This document shows positions 50,901 to 58,500 of a DNA stretch of 64,000 bases, piece after piece. Origin of the DNA: Rhodanobacter sp. C01. Lineage in GTDB: Bacteria > Pseudomonadota > Gammaproteobacteria > Xanthomonadales > Rhodanobacteraceae. The position numbers and the translations under genes were made by a program. Location of the stretch: the NCBI RefSeq assembly GCF_002001045.1, contig NZ_MUNR01000003.1, positions 24,826 through 88,825 on the forward strand, written 5' to 3'. How positions within the stretch are numbered: the stretch's first letter is position 1; each line of letters opens with the position of its first letter. Under the pieces are notes generated by a model. The model searched no databases and was not told the DNA's origin. It worked only from the letters and a program-made list of their open reading frames with translations.

Positions 50901-50999
50901 GCCACCGCAGACACAAGAGTTGCCGCTCTTTTCCAGAAGAAGTTCGAATTCCTTGGACAAGATCGATTCAAGCAGATATTGCTTTCGAGGCGAGCGTAG
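47895..50999 (+). CDS. Rad50/SMC-like ATPase with zinc hook
   Basis: 1034 residues from ATG 47895. An N-terminal domain of about 190 residues precedes the ATPase, an unusual addition. Walker A GQNGSGKT (G222-T229) opens the ABC head; long coiled coils (about 370-570 and 630-900) flank a hook HCPVCGTF with C599 and C602; the ABC signature STGQR (942-946), Walker B IMLIDDP (D971, D972) and D-loop AHVDD complete the head. Zinc-hook dimerising ATPases sense or tether DNA ends. Translationally coupled to the nitrilase-fold gene. Differs from SbcC by the absence of an SbcD nuclease. Confidence 0.85.
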   Translation: MANVDTIRERVRSKLAHVVDLGNGVLRGERRYFDKKFASAYVDLSDDIIARSQNLSIFQEGLLGKDFFEGDGDQRWNSYLYFWAGPNSKAQAGFSEAKSRIERDRHFARKFVLAEDDLLTRIDDLSESRPKTVISDDVRTKWSDQLQLASLGSVLEQKPRAQMIRLIESGDAFVARATPPKASAESIDPLGAGVLHSLRVGKFRATTCDSEFFFGDVNLIVGQNGSGKTSLLELIEALYCGRVSRDPAATFSGLRAKVRMPDGKIEDVKGSTATATIKARNLAWYGRSDFQASMISGGFTRFNFLDTDAAFRLSSEKDPEKIKDDLSRLLVGPETSALWAYLTKLHDDAVANLRSLDERLPSLVKQTELLGTEVKRLREVPSQATSLTKTYRASLKALGAKWELGDSTAPIDGLDRARLEGLSRGFRQALAVPSITSPTAKALRARLKALDTALARLRDLHQRQGVLNEDLESRQSEANSCRETIQSLQQWNRYCEAGAPGLIASMNRVTDQIDAIQSSLGGLTVDSIPMFPPDYVSCTISDALRVAEESLSSAQAQEQKGVESLSQREQTGQSLQSLKSELRAIASAVIQRAGDSAHCPVCGTFHDHDELVRKIDALDASEDPSVNEGLRLAIQEFRQRAIRDRKVIAAIKSLGRYAVSSGAPESATVTQLREQLSTARDKLNALATEQDQLQSAIESLDQLGLDLVGYDNSHVAAVSLLGRDKEPFDADDLKKSIEEWDGKLKAKMHLISTLQDSMAENTSRAYSIVEGLGIVTPKTSTPDGLVSAVDRARTLVDASIKFIEDAAKIDVPDDKSFDTIQSAIDEAIEALDRAQHAEANESNARDELSKRSQELQRVALQVEDATSKRERFAKVEEVLRGIRKDYSLEEATRDALNSIRKQVSYVFERIHTPSEYDLGDFHGDSILVTRDGKEPRNANQVSTGQRAALALSIFLSLNQSAERAPPIMLIDDPVAHVDDLNVLSFFDYLRDLAVSERKQIFFATADTRVAALFQKKFEFLGQDRFKQILLSRRA

Positions 51000-51033
51000 C
51001 TGTATCGCCATTGTCGCGGTAGGAAGCACCGAT

Positions 51034-52017
51034 CTAATACTGCTGCACCAGTTGATGTTCGTAATACGGCCGCACGCGCCGGTCGAGGATCGCGTACAAG
51101 GTCTCGTAGTCATTCGGACTTGGATGGAGCCATGCGTCGACGTCCTCTTCCTGAATTGGAACGGGACACCGGTCGTGGCCAGCTTCAATCACTTCAAAGG
51201 GTGGATCATCGGTGATCGCGGCGAATGTGTAGAACCCCGGATCGTCACCCGCTGGCTCGACATAAGTCCAGAGACAGGCAAGGAAAAGACTCTCATCAGT
51301 CGATGGGGAGAAGAGGATCTCAACGCTTTGCTCGCGCTCACCTGGCACCAGCGGTCGTTGCTGTAGATTGTGGAGATACACGCTTTCGTAGAATCGATCC
51401 ACGATCATGATGCCGTGGCCGTAGCCGAACACCTTGCGCCATACGGTCGAAAGCTTGTCGCGCCGCGCGTTGTACGTGCCTGGTTTCTCGATCTCATCGG
51501 CTTCTGTCCAGCCGGGCAGGCGACAACGGTAGCGCATCGGGACGACCATACGACCGCCCGTTTCAGGATCACGAATCATCACCGGAGCAAAGTGACCAGG
51601 CCAGATCCTGTCGATGCCATCGGCCGATGCTGGTAACGCTAAGTCTTCCAGTTTCTTCCTTCCTGCCTCGATCTTGTTTGTTGCGACGCGGCGGTCGTTC
51701 TCGGCCTTTTTGGTCGGCTTGCTTGACGCGAGCTTGGCGTTCGCCTCGACGAGGCGCGCTTCCTGGACGCCGATCTCTGAGGCAATCAAGGCGATTGCCT
51801 CAGTTTCAGCCTCGCGCGCGATCTCGACCGTGCCAATATCCAACACGCCACTCGTTTCGTCCATCATGGCGCGCCTCATCGCCTTCGGGACAACCTTCAC
51901 CCAGTTGCCTTTCTTCTTAGTCCAGCCCGCGAGCTTCGTGAATTCCTTGATGTTGAGCTTTCCGCCAATGCGCTCGTATTTCCTGAAGTCCGCCCAGATT
52001 TGCGCTGAATAACACAT
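51034..52017 (-). CDS. SRAP-family protein (YedK/HMCES, abasic-site shield)
   Basis: 327 residues from ATG 52017. Starts MCYSAQ: after removal of Met, Cys2 is the catalytic residue that forms the DNA-protein cross-link at abasic sites. Further family signs are PMRYRCRLPGW, YNARRDKL (the conserved Asn), GIMIVDRFYES (usually GFYEW) and AGHDRCPVPI (the His motif). It is longer than the usual 220 residues because of a charged helical insertion at about 30-130 (EAETEAIALIASEIGVQEARLVEANAKLASSKPTK). Convergent with the SMC gene, 34 bases apart. Confidence 0.85.
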   Translation of the reverse strand: MCYSAQIWADFRKYERIGGKLNIKEFTKLAGWTKKKGNWVKVVPKAMRRAMMDETSGVLDIGTVEIAREAETEAIALIASEIGVQEARLVEANAKLASSKPTKKAENDRRVATNKIEAGRKKLEDLALPASADGIDRIWPGHFAPVMIRDPETGGRMVVPMRYRCRLPGWTEADEIEKPGTYNARRDKLSTVWRKVFGYGHGIMIVDRFYESVYLHNLQQRPLVPGEREQSVEILFSPSTDESLFLACLWTYVEPAGDDPGFYTFAAITDDPPFEVIEAGHDRCPVPIQEEDVDAWLHPSPNDYETLYAILDRRVRPYYEHQLVQQY

Positions 52018-52176
52018 TTTGGATCCTGATTGAAGTGACCGTGCTGAGCATGTTGTATTCCATCCCAAGGTAGCAAAAGCATCAGCGCCTCGGGCAAAAA
52101 AAGAGAGGGGACATGGAGCGTTCGCACATCGATCAAGTTGATCAGTAGTACCGGCCGATCATGATCAGCGCCCCTC

Positions 52177-52311
52177 AACGAGCACTGGTTCCCCAGCCTG
52201 TTTCACGCGCGCGCCGAGATCGAACGCTGGCGGCGGGAATACAACGAAGAGCGACCGAAGAAGGCGTTGGGCGGGCTGACACCCGCCGCCTACGCGAAAC
52301 AGTTAAAGTGA
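52177..52311 (+). pseudogene. IS3-family transposase remnant (C-terminal end of OrfB)
   Basis: 45 codons in one frame read NEHWFPSLFHARAEIERWRREYNEERP and KKALGGLTPAAYAKQLK then TGA: the conserved end of the IS3 integrase domain, with the last catalytic-domain Glu region and the YNxxRPHxxL-type motif. The 5' part of the element is gone and no intact terminal repeats are seen. A scar of an insertion element at the edge of the SRAP and orphan-gene region. Confidence 0.85.
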
Positions 52312-52445
52312 CACCGGACTCTAAACCGTCCCGCTACTCAAAGCGGGGGGACGTCGGCCGGACCGATCAAGGCGTCCCTAGGTCGACAAGTTTGTATTGC
52401 TCTGCCCTTGGCCTCAACGAGTCTCGATGTTTCAGAGGAGATTGC

Positions 52446-53024
52446 ATGGGTACGCGTTTCACAACCAGACTGCGTGATGCGGTTCTCTCAATTGATAACC
52501 AAGAAGCATTGAAGTGTGAAAAGGCAACCAGCAACTCTCTCTACACTCCGCTGTACTCGTCTGGAAAGTACAGATGGATGAAGGTGATGGAGTCAGATGG
52601 CACTCTAGTTGCCTGGCGCCCCGTGAATGGCGGTGACGGAAGACAACCGACGCAAACCACCCACTTGATGTTTGGTGTGGTGATTCAGTCAGAGGACGCA
52701 ACGTCCCAAGTCAAAGCCAATCCTCTGGGAAAGGCTTTCTTGACAAAGATAAGTACAGGGATCTTCGTTGACCTCAGGGATGGAACGCGCTGCAGAATTG
52801 ACAATCTATTGGTTGTGTTCGTCCTTCCCAAAGGTGCTGAGGCAAGAAGGCAGAAAACTTTCGCCCGTGCCAAAAAGTATGTAACGAATACGGCTGCCCT
52901 TGTCGATGATGTCGTCGCCATTGAAGTCGCAAGAGGTGCAAGCGCCGAAGATATCAAGACGGTGATCGTTGAAGAAATAAGGCCGTTCTTGTTCGGAGCC
53001 GGAAGGCCAAAGAGTGAAACGTAA
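52446..53024 (+). CDS. Orphan island protein, unknown
   Basis: 192 residues from ATG 52446 with AGAGGAG six bases upstream; the longer frame upstream merely reads through the IS remnant in another frame. Soluble, basic-neutral, no signal peptide. The middle shows FLTKISTGIFVDLRDGTRCRIDNLLVVFVLP followed by a helical part (AKKYVTNTAALVDDVVAIEVARGASAEDIKTVIVEEIRPFLFG). No family recognised. It lies alone between the IS remnant and the convergent SIR2-HerA operon. Confidence 0.6.
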   Translation: MGTRFTTRLRDAVLSIDNQEALKCEKATSNSLYTPLYSSGKYRWMKVMESDGTLVAWRPVNGGDGRQPTQTTHLMFGVVIQSEDATSQVKANPLGKAFLTKISTGIFVDLRDGTRCRIDNLLVVFVLPKGAEARRQKTFARAKKYVTNTAALVDDVVAIEVARGASAEDIKTVIVEEIRPFLFGAGRPKSET

Positions 53025-53262
53025 CAATTTATCCGATCCGACGCCGCGGGCGCTGCTTAGTCCAAGCGTTATCGTCCGCTCTTGGCCGATCCCAGCCGGT
53101 TCCCTCACGCTGATCAGGATGTGGTCTCACGTCTGCTTTGGGTGACTTTTGCCGATCGATCATGACCGGGTACGGTCGTGTCAGCAAAGGTCGGCAACAG
53201 CCAAAAGCTTCCACCCAGCACGAACTTCGGTCACGAGCCTGTCGTCGAATTAGCGCCTTTTC

Positions 53263-55008
53263 CTACAATTTCCAAGATGCCTGATAGTCGGGACCACGCG
53301 AATCTGGTGGATTGTTTGGCTTGTCAATGGATACCGTCAACGGAAAAGGAAAGTCTACGCCGACAAACGCGGCCTGACCGGGAGCAAGTGTCGGTAGGAA
53401 CGCCACTGCCGCCCGGTCAATCTCCCCACACGCGCGCTCTACGACGTCGCGATCCCGGTCGTTGATCAGTCGATGCACGATCATCGTTCCCATTTGGCTG
53501 AGCACACCCTCCGGCAAATCGCGAGGGCGCTGGGTCGCAAGGCAGATTGTAAGCCAGTGCTTTCGTCCTTCCTTCGCAATCTGGTCGAACGCATCCAAAC
53601 GAACCGAAGCGTCGTCGTCACCGATCTTCCGGTTCAGGAAGTTGTGAGCTTCATCTAGAAACACAGTAACTGGTTGCTTCTTGAACCGTTGCGCGCGACC
53701 GAACATGAGCAATCGGCGGCCAATGGCGTTCGCAACGATCTCGCGAGCATTGAAGCCATATGGCACGGAAGCCAGGGAAATTCTCAGTACACGATGTTTG
53801 CCCGCAAGGAACTCCTCAATCTCGCTTAGCAAGCTCGGACCGGTCGGCTCGAAAATGACCCGGAGGTCCGGCCCAGCAAGAACTGCGTTGATCCGAGCAA
53901 CGAGCGGAGCGCAGTAAGCTTCGTTTCCATCACCGAGCCCGTAGCAACCCGCTTTCTTAAATGACGTAGGCCAAATGCACTCACTTACAATTTGCGTAGC
54001 CAAGAGCCGCACGTCGAACAAAGCATCCGGCGCCTCAATTGCGCTGCGGAGTGTGTTGAGCGCATCGTCGAAAGGCTTTCTTGGCAAGTCCGCCTTCGCG
54101 ATGAGGCCGTTGGGCAGCAGAAGCCCATTGGTCGTCATCGCCGTCTTCAACGCCACAATAGGTGCCGACTTGTCAGTGGTCAGGATATGGGCGATGCGCA
54201 GGCTGTAAATGGCCTCGCGCAGCTTTGGACCTTGAACTTTTCCGGAGGGCTGGAATAGCCCATATAAGTCTTGCTCCTCAAGCGCTGAGTATGGCAGATG
54301 AACTTCCGTTTCCCCATGAAGCGGCTTCCCAAGCGAGACATGCTCTGCGAGTTCTCCCAGAGGATAAAATTCGCCGGTCGCGTCGACCAGGATGATCTTG
54401 CAGCTGTACTTGCCACTCTCTTCAATTAGCTTCGCAATGGTGTAGCTCTTGCCACCGCCCGTAGCTCCCAGGATCGCGCAGTGCCGCCCAAAGAGGCGCT
54501 CCGGCGTAACCGCTACGGAAGCGTCTTGAAGTGACGTGACAACCCCAAGACTGAGCTTCGCACTTCCATCAGCCGCGCCGTGAGCCGCATCTGCCACCAG
54601 CGCAGACATCAGGTCTGGCGCGGGGGAGTACACGTGAGCCCCTAGCCTTGGTCTGACCGCAATGCCGGGATAAATACGTCCACTTTCTCGATCAACGGTC
54701 GCAAGTAAATCAACTTCACCGATAGGGTCGACGAACCTCTCGGCGTCGAAGGATGGCTTGATTACAAGGCGATCTCTTTCAATCAGCCTTACAGCCGAAA
54801 CGCGCCCGATGACGGCCGTCTTGTCGCAATCAATTAGGACAAATTCGCCAACCTGCCCCGTGCCGAGTGGGTGTCCGTACAGCGATGTTCCAGACCTTGC
54901 AGTCTCGTCGCCTAAGTTGACGAAGGCTCGGGCTGGAAAGACCGAAGACACGACGCCAACGTGGCGATTGGGATCAAGGACATTTTCCTTGGCACCGATC
55001 ACGGTCAT
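53263..55008 (-). CDS. herA: HerA-type DNA translocase of a SIR2-HerA system
   Basis: 581 residues from ATG 55008, overlapping the sir2 stop (ATGA). HerA/FtsK-like ATPase with an N-terminal beta-barrel HAS domain (about 10-120), Walker A GATGGGKS (181-188), Walker B VTVFLDEAHNF, an arginine-rich LATQRPRDLPEGVLSQ region (sensor) and the GQAAFVG ending. Hexameric translocase. Paired with a SIR2 protein it forms an anti-phage complex known to deplete NAD and cut or translocate DNA. Coupled translation fits one complex. Confidence 0.9.
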   Translation of the reverse strand: MTVIGAKENVLDPNRHVGVVSSVFPARAFVNLGDETARSGTSLYGHPLGTGQVGEFVLIDCDKTAVIGRVSAVRLIERDRLVIKPSFDAERFVDPIGEVDLLATVDRESGRIYPGIAVRPRLGAHVYSPAPDLMSALVADAAHGAADGSAKLSLGVVTSLQDASVAVTPERLFGRHCAILGATGGGKSYTIAKLIEESGKYSCKIILVDATGEFYPLGELAEHVSLGKPLHGETEVHLPYSALEEQDLYGLFQPSGKVQGPKLREAIYSLRIAHILTTDKSAPIVALKTAMTTNGLLLPNGLIAKADLPRKPFDDALNTLRSAIEAPDALFDVRLLATQIVSECIWPTSFKKAGCYGLGDGNEAYCAPLVARINAVLAGPDLRVIFEPTGPSLLSEIEEFLAGKHRVLRISLASVPYGFNAREIVANAIGRRLLMFGRAQRFKKQPVTVFLDEAHNFLNRKIGDDDASVRLDAFDQIAKEGRKHWLTICLATQRPRDLPEGVLSQMGTMIVHRLINDRDRDVVERACGEIDRAAVAFLPTLAPGQAAFVGVDFPFPLTVSIDKPNNPPDSRGPDYQASWKL

Positions 55009-56252
55009 GTAATGAGCTTCCTCAGCACTGATCGAAGTTTGTCCTCTTCGGTTTCTGTGCCGATATCGGGCAACAGGCGTACGAAGCTAAAGAATGACAA
55101 GTCCAGCAGTGTGATGCGGGAATCTCCCTGCGCGACCAGCTGCTGCAGCAAGTGGATCTTTGGCCGATAGGCCCACTCGCTGGCGGGATCGCAGTGTTGT
55201 TCGCATTGCAACGTCGCAACGACAACGCGCAAGGAAAGATTTCGCTTGACGGCGGAAAGAATCATTTCAGATAGATGAGCATCCGCAAAGCCGAAGCCGA
55301 CTACCAAGAGCCCGAGGCTCGGTTGTCTCAATGCCGACTGGAACTGCGACATCATTTCCAGAAACGGCTGACGATAGGTGAGCTCAAATTTGTCGCTACG
55401 GGGATAGATGATCACCGGCGCCGTTGGTCGATCCCTTCGGACTATCTGATTGCGCTCGATAGCCCAGTCAACAGAGCCGTGCAACTTTGCCAGAAGGACA
55501 ACGCCGTCGATGAACTCTGGTCCCTTTGACTCAATGCGACGCCGTACGAAGTCAATGTCGAAGTTTGTCCCATCGAAGATCGGGATCGACTCGCGCCCGA
55601 AGCCGTCCACGATGATTGCTCCACTGTTTGCTGCCGCGCGTTCGATGCAAAGGTCATAGTTAGTTGTAAAAATGCGCGTGCGTGGCTTGCCCTGGGGGCG
55701 TCGCGCGAGGATGCGTAGGAGGTGCTCGTGGCTGGATAAATCGGCCGTATCCACATAGCCATGGCATGCGTCAGCAATGATCTTCTCGGCACTTGCAATG
55801 AATGGTCCCACTGTCGCATCGGGGCCAACAGGGGTATTTGCAAGCACCTGGCACTTTGAGAGGAGTGCTTCGATATCACCTGTGCCCGTGAGGGGGGTAG
55901 TGTCACCGACTTTCACCTGGATCGCGGCAAAACTCTTCGTGTCCTTGTCCCGAACCTTTTTCCAAAGGTCACTCATCTTCGGGCCACCAACGGCAGCAGA
56001 CGCTCCGAGGCCAATTAAGGCTACAAGTTGCTCGCTTCCCAGCACAGCGCCCAGCGCTTGCTTGATCCGTCGACGGTGCTCTTGTCGCGCTTTGTCAGCC
56101 GCATCGGCAGGCTCCGCGTCTTCAATGCGAGCAACGTCGACCCAGTTGCCGCCTGTTGAGGCTCCGCTCATTCGGATCGGCGGCGGAGGTGCCGATGGCG
56201 CCGCGAGTGCCGACTTCGTTGCAGGCGCCGCGAAAGATTCTGGAGTGCTCAT
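55005..56252 (-). CDS. SIR2-domain NADase effector of a SIR2-HerA system
   Basis: 415 residues. After a Pro/Ala-rich N-terminal 60 residues, the SIR2 fold is seen: LVALIGLGASAAVGGPKM (residues 77-93; GLGAS in place of GAGAS), RIFTTNYDLCIE (TTNYD 196-200), and LLAKLHGSVDW (256-263; catalytic His258). The C-terminal part has LLVVGFGFADAHLSEMIL, typical of SIR2_2 proteins in defence. Its stop overlaps the HerA start. In known SIR2-HerA systems the SIR2 subunit hydrolyses NAD on infection. The start at 56252 is the first ATG-type start of the frame. Confidence 0.9.
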   Translation of the reverse strand: MSTPESFAAPATKSALAAPSAPPPPIRMSGASTGGNWVDVARIEDAEPADAADKARQEHRRRIKQALGAVLGSEQLVALIGLGASAAVGGPKMSDLWKKVRDKDTKSFAAIQVKVGDTTPLTGTGDIEALLSKCQVLANTPVGPDATVGPFIASAEKIIADACHGYVDTADLSSHEHLLRILARRPQGKPRTRIFTTNYDLCIERAAANSGAIIVDGFGRESIPIFDGTNFDIDFVRRRIESKGPEFIDGVVLLAKLHGSVDWAIERNQIVRRDRPTAPVIIYPRSDKFELTYRQPFLEMMSQFQSALRQPSLGLLVVGFGFADAHLSEMILSAVKRNLSLRVVVATLQCEQHCDPASEWAYRPKIHLLQQLVAQGDSRITLLDLSFFSFVRLLPDIGTETEEDKLRSVLRKLIT

Positions 56253-56731
56253 TCATTTCCCCCTCATGGGCATTCAAGTGATGCTCGCCTCTAGAATAGC
56301 CCCATGACCGCAAACGGCGAACGGGCTCCGGACAAGCGGCGGGTCTGCCGCGTTGTCATCAAAAGGTGCGAGACCAGATGCGCGCGCGGAAAGGGGCAAA
56401 CGCGGTGTCATACAGTCGCGGTCGATTTTTCACGCTTCAGACGAGCTCAAATTTTCGAAGCGAGTTTTTCAACAGAATCGGTCGGTTTCGGCCGGTCGAC
56501 GTGGACCTTCAGCTAAGCAAGCTGGTCCGCTGGCGGGTCATCGTCGATCGGAGCGTTCGATCTGGTGCACGCATGGAGCATGAACTCTCGCGGGCTTTTG
56601 AGCCTTTGCCGCATGGAATAGGCCAATCTTTCAGTCCTACTTTCTTCGAATGTAAATTTTTACATCTGATCACCCTATTGTATGCCGACGAGTTCACCCG
56701 GCGTCGGCGGGGTGTTAGTTGCCAAACATTA

Positions 56732-56767
56732 GCTCTTGCTCTTGCTCTTGCTCTGCTGTGCTCTTGC
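56732..56767. repeat. GCTCTT microsatellite
   Basis: Three and a half consecutive GCTCTT units followed by degenerate GCTCT, GCTGT and GCTCTT copies; a further copy group begins at 56823 (GCTCTTGCTCTGCTGTTGCT). A slippage-prone hexanucleotide repeat in noncoding DNA. Confidence 0.8.
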
Positions 56768-56844
56768 TAGACCAAATGGTCGGTGGGGATAGCCCGAGCT
56801 AGACCCACACCGCTCAATGAAGGCTCTTGCTCTGCTGTTGCTTT

Positions 56845-56924
56845 GGGGGGGAGGGGGGTTAAAGAGAGGGCAGGAGGGTGAGAGCACGAGAGAGGGAGGA
56901 GGGAGAGAAGAAGGGGAAGAGAAG
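56845..56924. repeat. Purine-rich tract
   Basis: Starts with seven G, an A and six G, and ends with 37 uninterrupted purines (56888-56924). Such polypurine runs can form triplexes or, with the G7 and G6 runs, G-quadruplexes. Strand asymmetry is extreme against the flanks. Confidence 0.75.
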
Positions 56925-57366
56925 CTCTAACTATCAGTGCTGGATACTAAGCTAGCGCTCGAGTAGCGACTGGGACAACACCCGAGCCCCTCGCAAGAGA
57001 GAAAGCGTACGCGAGGCCACAGGCGAGCCGTGCGCTTTTTACAGACCGCCGTAGGCAAGGGCTGACAAGTAACCCTAGTCGCCAGCCGAAGAGCTGGCGA
57101 CGACCAGTTTTATGCTGGCAAGCAAAAGTCCGAAGAGATGGAGACATCTCACCCCAATCAGTTAATCCAGACGCCGCAGGGGAAGTTCATGAGCAGAGAG
57201 CCAGACTTCGAGCGTGCCGAGCCAGAAGTGATACGAGGCGATCATTCGATGAACTGTTTCGCTGGTCGCCTAAGACGCAAGCATGGGACCGTGTCGGGCC
57301 GATCTCTCCTGCTGACACACCGAGCACTGGCAACGCATTGACCTAGCTTGCCAAAGTTAGCTCTTT

Positions 57367-58281
57367 TCATAGCGATGGTTGACCCACGACGTTGCTCAGG
57401 GCGTCTGAGCAAAACACGGCGCACGTCAGGTGGTAGTCCAGTGCAGCCTGAGGATCAACGGCTTCCAACTGATCAGCCACCTGTTTGACAGTACCCTGAG
57501 GCTTCCCCGCTGAGTCATGGCACTGACCATCAAGGCCACACAAGGCGTCGTAGATCGGAAAGCCATCCTGATTGATCCCGCTTACCTGGATATCTGAATC
57601 ACCGTTTTCACGCTTCATGGCTGCCAAAACAGCCAACGGCTGAGTAACCGACTTGCTCCACTGCGACGGCGGGTAAGGCGAAGGACGGCCAATGATGTTG
57701 CCTGCATTGTCAGTACAGATCACATCGCACTTATAGCTGTAACGACTGATGTCGACTTGACGAACATCCGTCATAGCGATCGATACCTGTTGCACCGTGC
57801 CCTGGTCGCCTAGTGTTTCATTGGAGCAACGGCCGTTGGCACAGGTAAGCGCATAGACCGGATAGCCTTCGTGGTTAATAGCGTTGACCGTCAGCATAAG
57901 CTTGGAGCCGTTCTTAGCAGCTATTTGCCAGGCCACCTTGCTGTCGGTGGTTGCGAACGACAGGGGATGACCGTCCACACCTGTACCGTCGGCTTCGACA
58001 GCAGGTAGATCCATGTCCTGCGCTGAGTCAGCCGCTGCGGTGGTAGCAGCCGGCTGTTGAACCACAGCGGATTGCACCGGCAGGCTTACTGTGCCGGCCG
58101 GGGCAGCGGTGATCTGGGCTCTAGCGTCTTGGTCGGTGGTCCCATTGGTAGCAGGGCTGTTGTCTACCGGGACCGTTACGCCATAGGAAGTCGAATGGGA
58201 GTTGATGGCCTGGTAACCGAGGAAGGCAACGGTGAGGCAAATGGCGACAACGCATAGGAAAATCAGCGTTCTGGTTTTCAT
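57367..58281 (-). CDS. Membrane-anchored or secreted protein with internal duplication
   Basis: 304 residues. N-terminal anchor or signal (TLIFLCVVAICLTVAFLGYQAI), a Thr/Ala/Gln-rich linker (50-95), then two homologous units of about 75 residues: INHEGYPVYALTCANGRCSNETLGDQGTVQQV and onward to CDVICTDNAGNIIGRP, and INQDGFPIYDALCGLDGQCHDSAGKPQGTVKQV to CAVFCSDALSNVVGQP. Each unit holds four cysteines in the same places (C..C, CxxxC), likely two disulfides. The family is not known to me. It follows the lipoprotein gene on the same strand after 220 bases with a hairpin. Confidence 0.7.
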   Translation of the reverse strand: MKTRTLIFLCVVAICLTVAFLGYQAINSHSTSYGVTVPVDNSPATNGTTDQDARAQITAAPAGTVSLPVQSAVVQQPAATTAAADSAQDMDLPAVEADGTGVDGHPLSFATTDSKVAWQIAAKNGSKLMLTVNAINHEGYPVYALTCANGRCSNETLGDQGTVQQVSIAMTDVRQVDISRYSYKCDVICTDNAGNIIGRPSPYPPSQWSKSVTQPLAVLAAMKRENGDSDIQVSGINQDGFPIYDALCGLDGQCHDSAGKPQGTVKQVADQLEAVDPQAALDYHLTCAVFCSDALSNVVGQPSL

Positions 58282-58373
58282 TAAGCTATGTTCCTTCCAT
58301 AATCCGTGGAGACGGCATTTGTTGGGATAATTCCACCGCTCCTACGCTGCGGCGAAGTGCGGATCGCAGCAGC

Positions 58374-58407
58374 CAGCATCCAACCGATTGACGATGGATG
58401 CTGGCCA
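58374..58407. repeat. 11-bp hairpin between the lipoprotein and secreted-protein genes
   Basis: Arms GCCAGCATCCA (58374-58384) and TGGATGCTGGC (58397-58407), 12-base loop. No U-tract; possibly an mRNA processing or attenuation structure between two leftward genes. Confidence 0.5.
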
Positions 58408-58500
58408 TTTTCGAGAATTTACAGAAATGTAACCACGACAAATTCCAGGCTTTGAGGATGTTCTCAGCACGGAACGTCGGTTGGATGCGTGGCTCGCCGA

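Larger units (their letters stand above)
56253..57366. other. Repeat- and purine-rich gene-free stretch
   Basis: About 1100 bases with no supported gene between the SIR2 start and the secreted-protein gene. It holds the promoter of the SIR2-HerA operon at its left end, a hexanucleotide microsatellite, a purine tract and several short inverted repeats near 57080-57120. Frames seen here (for example 56366-56770) are compositional artefacts ending in a Leu-Ala repeat from the microsatellite. Confidence 0.55.

Noticed and set aside
46142..50999. Assignment of the nitrilase-SMC pair to Lamassu or RloC
   Set aside because: The effector is not one of the Lamassu effector types I know and no third gene is present; RloC has its nuclease fused in the same protein, which is not seen here. 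Kept only as an analogy.
56732..56767. Repeated units as a possible CRISPR array
   Set aside because: Units are six bases without spacers; this is a microsatellite.
56366..56770. A 134-codon plus-strand frame upstream of SIR2
   Set aside because: No ribosome binding site, no family, and its end (LALALALAL) is the translation of the microsatellite.
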